DNA from: Thermococci archaeon
Lineage (GTDB): Archaea > Methanobacteriota_B > Thermococci > Thermococcales > Thermococcaceae
Reading direction: 5' to 3'
Assembly (NCBI GenBank): GCA_003663695.1
Contig: QMUB01000051.1
Location: 1 to 7,469, forward strand
DNA length: 7,469 bases
Made by a program: the position numbers and the translations under genes. Position 1 is the first letter of the stretch; every line of letters starts with the position of its first letter. This document shows, one piece after another, positions 1 to 4,610 of this stretch. The notes under the pieces were generated by a model, which did not search any database, was not told the origin of the DNA, and was given only the letters and a program-made list of their open reading frames with translations.

Positions 1-93
1 CTACTGCTTATCCTGCAGTATCGAACGTTGAAACTCTGTTAGGATAAATATTCAAGAATGGAACAAAAAGTAACGATTGGTAAATTATGCATT

Positions 94-1041
94 TCAGCCC
101 AAAAGTTCCTTCACGGTTCTCTCAACAGCTTCGTAGCTGTTCATCTTTGGCTTCCATCCCCTGGCTCTGGCTTTTTCTATGCTCAGACGCATGAACTTTA
201 CGTCGCCCTTCCATCCCCTTCCTCCATCAACTCCACCGGTGAAGCGGAATTTTGGATTTAAGCCCATTCCTTTGCTAACGGCTTCAGCTATTTCCTTAAC
301 CGTAATCCAGTCTTCACTACCGAGATTGTAGACATCGAAAATTTTTCCTTCTTCCTTAAAGCGCTCGAAGAGGTATAACATAGCTTCAACCGTGTCGCTG
401 ACATGGAGATAGCTCTTTCTCTGCGTTCCATCGCCTAAAATTTCGAGCTCCTCTGGATTCGCTTTGAGCTTGTTTATGAAGTCGTAGATTACACCGTGAT
501 TGGAGCGCTCTCCTATAATGTTTGCCAAGCGAAAGACGAGCGACTTTATATCAAATGTGTGAGCGTAGCCGCTGATTAAAGCTTCAGCCGCTAATTTTAC
601 TCCTCCATAGACGCTTATGGGTTCTAGAGGAGCGTAGTCCTCAGGTGTGGGAATTATTTTAGCGTCACCATAAACGGTTGATGATGATGTGAATATGATG
701 TATTCGACATTTTCTCTTCTCATGGCCTCTAGGAGGTTGTACGTGAGCAAAACGTTGGTTTCATAGAGAAGCTCTGGACTTTGGGCGCCGATTCTAACCT
801 CGGGATTGGCTGCCAAGTGAAAAACAGCCTCCACCCCTTTAACAGCTTCGCTGCAAACGCCCGGCTCCCTCAAGTCGCCCTTTATAAATTCAAAGCGCTC
901 GTTATCCAGCCACCTTTTAATGTTTTCTAGGCTTCCGGCGCTTAAGTCATCAACGACTTTAACTTAATACCCCTTCACCATTAGCGCATCAACCAAGTGT
1001 GAACCGATAAATCCAGCACCGCCTGTTACGAGGATTTTCAC
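94..1041 (-). pseudogene. NAD-dependent sugar epimerase/dehydratase (GalE-like), interrupted by one in-frame stop
   Basis: This is an extended short-chain dehydrogenase of the UDP-glucose 4-epimerase / NDP-sugar dehydratase type. Such enzymes convert nucleotide sugars in the cytoplasm using bound NAD. Translation from GTG at 1041-1039 (GGTGGT at 1051-1046, 4-base spacer) gives the Rossmann motif GGAGFIGSH near residue 7. It also gives a TSSSTVYGD segment (serines 119-121) and the catalytic YxxxK pair (Tyr145, Lys149). The total of 315 codons is normal for the family. Codon 26 (966-964) is TAA, where relatives usually have Glu in 'GYEV'; one G-to-T change of GAA would explain it. The rest of the frame is open and well conserved in appearance. 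The next possible start after the stop that I noted is TTG at 873-871, which would lack the NAD-binding beta-alpha-beta unit. The gene diverges from a nucleotidyltransferase gene, which fits a sugar-nucleotide role. The exact substrate cannot be told from sequence alone. The family call is firm; pseudogene versus sequencing error is open. Confidence 0.85.
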
Positions 1042-1071
1042 TTTTACCACCACAACTATTAATGCAAAATG

Positions 1072-1081
1072 ATTTAAATAT
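1072..1081. promoter_or_regulatory. Candidate shared TATA element of the divergent epimerase and nucleotidyltransferase genes
   Basis: The 87 bases between the two divergent starts hold one clear TATA-like element, with the self-complementary core ATTTAAAT at 1072-1079. Read on the plus strand, it would place the transcript start near 1102-1104, about 25 bases before the nucleotidyltransferase ATG. Read on the minus strand, it is preceded by the BRE-like CCAAAG and would start transcription near 1051-1053, just ahead of the epimerase ribosome-binding site. Use in both directions is an inference; the minus-strand leader would be only about 11 bases. Confidence 0.5.
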
Positions 1082-1128
1082 CTTTGGCGTAAATTTTAAC
1101 ACTTGAGTTGTGAATCAAGGTGATGGCG

Positions 1129-2124
1129 ATGAAAGCACTAATTATGGCTGGCGGCTATGCTACTCGTTTGTGGCCCATAACCAAAGATAATCCCAAGGCG
1201 TTGCTGCCTGTGGGAGATAGGGTTATTCTCGATTACATCCTCGAGAAGACAAAAGAGCTTGATATGGAAGTTTATATATCCACAAACCGCTTCTTCGCCA
1301 AGTATTTTGAGAGCTATGCTGAAGATAAGGGCGTGGAGCTTTTGGTGGAGGACACACTCCACGAGGAGGAGAAGCTCGGCACTATTGGAGCGCTGAAGTT
1401 AGCTATAGACGAACTAGGCTTGGACGATTATCTCGTAATAGCTGGCGATAATTTATTTTCATTCGAGCTCGATGAGTTTTTGAATCGCTACGATGGGCGG
1501 ACTCTCATAGCGGTCTATGATGTTGGGGACTTTGAGCTGGCAAAGAGATATGGTGTTGTGATTTTGGAGGGAGAGAGGGTCGTTGACTTTCAGGAAAAGC
1601 CTCTAAATCCGAAGAGCACACTCATAAGCACGGGTGTCTACGTGTTTCCCAAAGAAACCATGGCGAGGGTTGGTGAGTATTTAAATGAGGGCAATAAGGA
1701 TTCTCCGGGCTATTTCATCCAGTGGTTGCTTGGAAAGGGTGAGGATATTCAAGCCTATCGCTTTGATGAGTATTGGTATGATATAGGGAGTGCGGACAGC
1801 TATCTGGAGGCTCTTAAGACATTGCTAAAGGAAAGCCACATAGAAGAGATTCAAATCAGCCCATACTCCAAAATAATTCCTCCTGTGGTGATAAAGAAGG
1901 GTGCCCGGATTTTGGGGAGGTCTATGATAGGACCCTACGCTTACATAGGGGAGAACTGTGTAGTTGAAAGCTCGGATGTGAGCGATTCCATAGTTTTCAA
2001 GAATACAGTAATCAGAAACTCTACAATCTGGCGCTCCATAATCGATGAAAAGTGCGAAATAAGGAATTTGGAGCTTAAGAAGAGCCTCGTTGGGGGACAT
2101 GCAAAGATACAGCGGGGAGATTAG
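1129..2124 (+). CDS. Sugar-phosphate nucleotidyltransferase with C-terminal left-handed beta-helix
   Basis: This cytoplasmic enzyme should join a sugar 1-phosphate to a nucleoside triphosphate to make an NDP-sugar (glucose-1-phosphate thymidylyl/uridylyl- or mannose-1-phosphate guanylyltransferase class). The N-terminal domain (about residues 1-232) shows the nucleotide-binding signature GGYATRLWP at 8-16, followed by Lys23 of the NPK segment. It also has LGT at 83-85, the metal-binding AGD with Asp107, EKP at 156-158 and WYDIGSADSY at 216-225 with Asp218. The last ~85 residues are isoleucine/valine-rich imperfect hexapeptides typical of a left-handed beta-helix. The ATG at 1129 is preferred because GGTGA at 1119-1123 lies 5 bases upstream. 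In-frame GTG 1120 and ATG 1123 overlap that site and would add only three residues. The protein is 331 aa. The signature has Ala11 where the family usually has Gly. It is divergent from the epimerase, so both may serve one glycan pathway. Nucleotide and sugar specificity are not resolved. Confidence 0.9.
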   Translation: MKALIMAGGYATRLWPITKDNPKALLPVGDRVILDYILEKTKELDMEVYISTNRFFAKYFESYAEDKGVELLVEDTLHEEEKLGTIGALKLAIDELGLDDYLVIAGDNLFSFELDEFLNRYDGRTLIAVYDVGDFELAKRYGVVILEGERVVDFQEKPLNPKSTLISTGVYVFPKETMARVGEYLNEGNKDSPGYFIQWLLGKGEDIQAYRFDEYWYDIGSADSYLEALKTLLKESHIEEIQISPYSKIIPPVVIKKGARILGRSMIGPYAYIGENCVVESSDVSDSIVFKNTVIRNSTIWRSIIDEKCEIRNLELKKSLVGGHAKIQRGD

Positions 2125-2339
2125 CGTAGACCCATATCCCAACAATTTTCTCTTTAATGATGGTCTTTAGGCATGCTTATTGGCTCGACTGTCGTGAAGG
2201 GTGAGGTTTTTCAAGGAAAAATGTCAGAATGCAATTGTTTCCCCGTGCATGTATTTAAAGACACTTGGATCCTTCATAGTGGTAATTCTCTTTCACATGT
2301 TCCTATTTAGTCGTCAGTGTATTTTTCAAGGCACAAAAC
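2125..2339. other. Intergenic stretch without a convincing gene
   Basis: About 215 bases (270 up to the next start) lie between the nucleotidyltransferase and the TasA-like gene. A weak pyrimidine tract at 2147-2156 could end the upstream transcript. A 10-base direct repeat, TTTTTCAAGG, occurs at 2207-2216 and 2322-2331, the second copy just before the next promoter. A TATA-like string (TATTTAAAG) lies near 2252-2260 without an obvious gene behind it. A 45-codon frame at 2173-2310 has no ribosome-binding site and no recognisable product. Confidence 0.5.
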
Positions 2340-2348
2340 TTTTTATAG
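2333..2348 (+). promoter_or_regulatory. BRE/TATA promoter of the TasA-like gene
   Basis: ACAAAAC (BRE-like, 2333-2339) is followed by TTTTTATA at 2340-2347, an archaeal promoter pattern. Transcription would start near 2370, leaving a leader of about 26 bases that contains GGTGGTGA at 2385-2392, directly ahead of the ATG. Confidence 0.65.
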
Positions 2349-2395
2349 TTAAAATATACAATTGTCAATAATAAATTCCAAAATGGTGGTGAGTT

Positions 2396-2992
2396 ATGAA
2401 AAGATGGTTGGGAATATTAGTAATTGGAGTTGTTTTGGGAATGGTAGGAATGCACGCAGGAGAAGCCTTCTTCACCGATATAAGCAGGTCCGAGAACAAT
2501 GAGCTATCCACCGGAGAGTTTGAGATTAAAGTGAGCAAGGATGGGAGCTACTTCCGCGACGATTTAAAGCTCTTTGATTTCAAGGACATAGCACCAGGTG
2601 ATTCCAGAGAAGTAACCTTCTACATCAAAAACTACGGGGATATTGATGTTTCAAAGCTCAAACTGAGGTTCAATGTGAAGGATCTCGAGGATGGAAGCCT
2701 CTCCTCTGCAGAAGCCCTTGTGGATAACACCACAGATGTGGGCGAGCTGAGCGGGAACACAATTATAGAGGACTTCGAAGTAGCCAAAGGAAATCAAACA
2801 TACAGGCTTAATGACTACATCGGGAAGAGCCTAAAGGAAGTCAACGGTTCGAGCATAAGCCTGCTAAAGGAGAACTTAAAACCGGGTGAAAAAGTTAGGG
2901 TAAGGCTCTCCCTGCGTTTAAGCTCAAGCGCCGGGAATGAGTGTCAAACGGATATTGCAAAAATCTCCATGAGCATATACGCAGAGCAGTGA
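2396..2992 (+). CDS. Secreted TasA/camelysin-like protein (SipW-type signal peptide), probable surface-fibre subunit
   Basis: A 198-aa exported protein. Residues 1-24 form a signal peptide (MKRW, hydrophobic core 5-18, then HAGEA) with likely cleavage before Phe25. The mature start FFTDISRSENNELSTGEFEIKVS matches the TasA/camelysin pattern (AFFSDTE...F.AGTLDL). It is followed by FKDIAPGDSREVTFYIKNYGDIDVSKLKL at 62-90, the family's 'PGD...F.I.N.G' beta-sandwich signature. A second 'LKPGEKVRVRLSLRL' strand lies at 161-175. Three N-glycosylation sequons are present (Asn111, Asn133, Asn150), and there is a single Cys at 183. TasA proteins build biofilm fibres in Bacillus, and related archaeal filament subunits are known (bundling pili of Pyrobaculum); a similar role here is inferred. 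No dedicated SipW-like signal peptidase or partner subunit lies in the window. The ATG is supported by GGTGGTGA at 2385-2392. The gene has its own promoter and T-tract end, so it appears to be monocistronic. Family assignment is fairly sure; function is not proven. Confidence 0.75.
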   Translation: MKRWLGILVIGVVLGMVGMHAGEAFFTDISRSENNELSTGEFEIKVSKDGSYFRDDLKLFDFKDIAPGDSREVTFYIKNYGDIDVSKLKLRFNVKDLEDGSLSSAEALVDNTTDVGELSGNTIIEDFEVAKGNQTYRLNDYIGKSLKEVNGSSISLLKENLKPGEKVRVRLSLRLSSSAGNECQTDIAKISMSIYAEQ

Positions 2993-3001
2993 GTTTTTAA
3001 G
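2993..3001 (+). promoter_or_regulatory. TATA-like promoter of the HAD phosphatase gene
   Basis: GTTTTTAAG directly follows the stop codon of the TasA-like gene (TGA 2990-2992). It is centred about 26 bases before position 3023, where a transcript would begin right at the GGTG ribosome-binding site. The leader would be about 10 bases. Confidence 0.5.
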
Positions 3002-3012
3002 CATCACTCCCC

Positions 3013-3022
3013 TTTTTCTTTT
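3013..3022 (+). terminator. T-tract terminator of the TasA-like gene
   Basis: TTTTTCTTTT lies 20 bases after the TasA-like stop codon. Oligo-T runs are the usual intrinsic termination signal in Thermococcales. It sits between the TATA box and the predicted start site of the next gene, so ending one transcript and starting the next are nested here. Confidence 0.5.
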
Positions 3023-3032
3023 GGTGCTTGTG

Positions 3033-3839
3033 ATGATAGGAATTATCTTTGATATGGATGGTGTGCTATACAGGGGGGATCGTCCCATAGAGGGAGCTGG
3101 AGATGTCATCGAATTTTTAAAGTCACATAAAATCCCTTTTGTCTTCCTTACAAATAATTCCACAAAAAATGCTGCTATGTATAGGGAGAAGCTTCAAAAA
3201 ATGGGAATTGAGGTGGAGGAAGAGAAGATAATAACTTCAGCCTATGCGGTTGCCCACTATCTGGAAAAACACTTTGATAGGGGAAACCTCTTCGTGATCG
3301 GGGGAAAAGGACTTCAGAAGGAAATTGAAGCTATTGGATGGCCAATAATAAACATCGAGGATGCAGGAAGTCAGTGGAAGGATATAGATTACGTGGTGGT
3401 TGGCTTGGATACCAAGCTCACCTATGAAAAGCTAAAATATGCGACCCTCGCAATACGAAACGGAGCCCTTTTTATAGGTACGAACCCCGACACCACGTAT
3501 CCGAGTGAGGAGGGCATCGTACCAGGCGCTGGCTCTATTTTAGCCGCTTTAAAGGCTTCCACAGGAAAGGACCCCCTTATCATCGGGAAACCTAATGAGC
3601 CGGTTTATGAGATTGTTAAGGAGAAGCTCGAAGCTGATGAGATATGGGTTGTTGGGGATAGGTTGGACACGGATATTGCTTTTGCAAAACGTATAGGCGC
3701 CAAAGCTATAATGGTGGCCACGGGTGTCAACACGCTTGAAGATGTTGAGAGAAGTGATGTTAAACCTGATTTAATCTTACCAAGCATAAATGAGCTCATA
3801 GAGTATCTGAGAGTAGCGCTTAACATCCGGAATCTTTAA
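3033..3839 (+). CDS. HAD-IIA family phosphatase (NagD / 4-nitrophenylphosphatase-like)
   Basis: A cytoplasmic Mg-dependent phosphatase of the haloacid dehalogenase superfamily, subclass IIA. All four HAD motifs are visible: DMDG at 7-10 (nucleophile Asp7, acid/base Asp9), motif II TNNST at 40-44, motif III Lys186 in GKPNEP, and motif IV GDRLDTD at 208-214 with Asp209 and Asp214. The C2 cap lies between motifs II and III (roughly 65-180) and includes GTNPD at 149-153. The protein closely resembles, from memory, Pyrococcus horikoshii PH1952, annotated as a 4-nitrophenylphosphatase. The natural substrate is unknown; small phosphate esters or sugar phosphates are likely. The ATG at 3033 is chosen because GGTG at 3023-3026 lies 6 bases upstream and the protein then begins MIGIIFDMDG. 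The in-frame TTG 3021, GTG 3024 and GTG 3030 would put HAD motif I unusually far in and leave no ribosome-binding site. Length is 268 aa, normal for the family. It seems to be transcribed on its own. Confidence 0.93.
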   Translation: MIGIIFDMDGVLYRGDRPIEGAGDVIEFLKSHKIPFVFLTNNSTKNAAMYREKLQKMGIEVEEEKIITSAYAVAHYLEKHFDRGNLFVIGGKGLQKEIEAIGWPIINIEDAGSQWKDIDYVVVGLDTKLTYEKLKYATLAIRNGALFIGTNPDTTYPSEEGIVPGAGSILAALKASTGKDPLIIGKPNEPVYEIVKEKLEADEIWVVGDRLDTDIAFAKRIGAKAIMVATGVNTLEDVERSDVKPDLILPSINELIEYLRVALNIRNL

Positions 3840-3849
3840 AAGCTTTTAA
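3833..3849 (+). promoter_or_regulatory. TATA element and 14-bp palindrome before the ferritin-like gene
   Basis: TCTTTAAAA at 3833-3841 is a TATA-like box overlapping the HAD stop codon (TAA 3837-3839). It predicts a transcript start near 3863. It is part of a perfect 14-bp palindrome, TTAAAAGCTTTTAA, at 3836-3849. The palindrome could be a regulator site or simply two abutting AT-rich elements. Confidence 0.5.
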
Positions 3850-3863
3850 GGGAATCGGGGCAT

Positions 3864-3868
3864 GGTGA
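3864..3868 (+). promoter_or_regulatory. Ribosome-binding site that favours the GTG start at 3874
   Basis: GGTGA lies 5 bases before the in-frame GTG at 3874-3876. The upstream ATG at 3862 overlaps this site and has only GGGG one base ahead of it. ATG 3862 would also be almost leaderless relative to the predicted transcript start near 3863. Confidence 0.55.
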
Positions 3869-3873
3869 GCATT

Positions 3874-4314
3874 GTGAGGCTTAGAGAACTCCTTGAAAAC
3901 ATAATATGGCAGGAGAATGAGCTCTATAACTTATACAAGCTGGGAGAGACTTTTGCCTCTTCTGAAAAACCCTCTTTTATGAGTCATTTCTCATGGCTTG
4001 CGAGTGAGGAGCTTAGACACAGGATGACAGTTGAAGGCTTTTTGGAAGAGGGTATGCTGGAGGGAACCCCCATTATAGATTATCTGGATGCCCTAGGTCT
4101 TGAGCCCTACTTTAAAGATGAGCGTGTCGAGCCAAAAACTCTGGAGGACTTAATCTTGGATGCCCTTATAAGAGAAAAGCACTCCTATGAGCTCTATTCA
4201 AAACTATCGAAAATCTTGGAAGGCTCTTTGAGTGAGATATTCCTCATGATGGCAAATGAAGAGCTCAAACACGCTTATCGTCTGAAAATTATGTATGAGA
4301 TGCTGGGAGAGTGA
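3874..4314 (+). CDS. Ferritin-like (rubrerythrin-type) di-iron protein without rubredoxin domain
   Basis: A small, almost wholly helical cytoplasmic protein (146 aa from GTG 3874, or 150 from ATG 3862). It has the four-helix carboxylate-bridged di-iron arrangement of the ferritin/rubrerythrin superfamily. Numbered from GTG 3874, these are Glu14 (or Glu16) in QENELYNLY on helix 1 and E46xxH49 in SEELRHR on helix 2. Helix 3 carries Glu101 in REKHSYELY, and helix 4 carries E130xxH133 in NEELKHAYR. There is no CxxC pair, so the C-terminal rubredoxin domain of classical rubrerythrin is absent and electrons would have to come from another protein. Members of the superfamily reduce peroxide, store iron or oxidise substrates. 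In anaerobic Thermococcales an oxidative-stress or iron role is plausible but inferred. The gene follows the HAD gene by 34 bases but has its own TATA box, so it is probably independent. Confidence 0.75.
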   Translation: MRLRELLENIIWQENELYNLYKLGETFASSEKPSFMSHFSWLASEELRHRMTVEGFLEEGMLEGTPIIDYLDALGLEPYFKDERVEPKTLEDLILDALIREKHSYELYSKLSKILEGSLSEIFLMMANEELKHAYRLKIMYEMLGE

Positions 4315-4511
4315 AGGTTCCCACGGAGGATTGTTTATTCATTCACCGTAGCATTCTAATATTCCCGTGCCCCACGTGTCGTAATGTGCTCTAGTGTTCA
4401 TTTGGGCATTTCTCTGATGAGGGAAAGTTCATTGGTTATTGAAAAGCTGCATGGACGTTAATTGGAAGTAACTATTGTTTGTTATGGCTCTTTTATGGAT
4501 TTAAACGCTCT
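4315..4511. other. Intergenic stretch without a convincing gene
   Basis: The 296 bases between the ferritin-like gene and the OPT start hold no recognisable gene. The first ~200 bases have no long T-tract, no clear hairpin and no complete box C/D motif set. The only control elements I can support are the promoter near 4512-4526 and the palindromes at 4574-4598. An open frame starting at TTG 4462 runs into the OPT gene in another frame and looks spurious. Confidence 0.5.
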
Positions 4512-4526
4512 GAAAAACTTTATATG
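4512..4526 (+). promoter_or_regulatory. BRE/TATA promoter of the OPT transporter gene
   Basis: GAAAAAC (BRE-like, 4512-4518) followed by TTTATATG (4519-4526) is the best promoter candidate upstream of the transporter. It predicts a start near 4549 and a leader of about 60 bases, longer than the leaders of other genes in the window. The leader contains the palindrome array at 4574-4598. Confidence 0.55.
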
Positions 4527-4573
4527 TACTAAAAAGGCAGCATGTCTTGCTTTTGCTCTTGAGGAATTGAAAA

Positions 4574-4598
4574 TGTATACAATGTGCACAAATGTACA
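4574..4598. promoter_or_regulatory. Array of three TGT..ACA palindromes, candidate operator
   Basis: Three perfect palindromes lie in tandem: TGTATACA (4574-4581), TGTGCACA (4583-4590) and TGTACA (4593-4598). Their centres are 9 and 9 bases apart. The last ends directly against the GGAGGT ribosome-binding site. The placement suggests a binding site for a regulator of the transporter gene, or an RNA element in the leader. I do not recognise the motif as that of a known Thermococcales regulator. Confidence 0.45.
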
Positions 4599-4604
4599 GG
4601 AGGT
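4599..4604 (+). promoter_or_regulatory. Strong ribosome-binding site fixing the OPT start at 4611
   Basis: GGAGGT lies 6 bases before ATG 4611. This argues against the upstream in-frame GTG at 4584, which would place this site inside the coding sequence and lies within the palindrome array. Confidence 0.75.
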
Positions 4605-4610
4605 TGGGAT

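Noticed and set aside
1..93. Left-edge sequence considered as a CRISPR repeat or gene end
   Set aside because: A GTTGAAACTC-like string near 27-37 recalls archaeal CRISPR repeats only faintly, occurs once, and has no spacer pattern. No coding frame with family features reaches the edge.
58..261. Plus-strand open frame of 67 codons at the left end
   Set aside because: It lies mostly antisense to the conserved C-terminus of the epimerase, has no ribosome-binding site and shows no family features.
964..966. TAA at epimerase codon 26 as a recoded amino acid
   Set aside because: Known archaeal recoding uses TGA (selenocysteine) or TAG (pyrrolysine). TAA recoding is not known in this group, so a nonsense change or an error is more likely.
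1138..1362. Minus-strand open frame inside the nucleotidyltransferase gene
   Set aside because: It is antisense to a strongly conserved catalytic domain and has no independent support. The other opposite-strand frames within the HAD and OPT genes were rejected for the same reason.
2173..2310. Possible 45-codon gene between the nucleotidyltransferase and the TasA-like gene
   Set aside because: No ribosome-binding site precedes its ATG, the product resembles nothing I know, and a TATA-like string lies inside it.
4410..4450. Possible box C/D guide RNA (TGATGA at about 4414)
   Set aside because: No matching CTGA D boxes occur at the expected distances, so a guide RNA cannot be supported.
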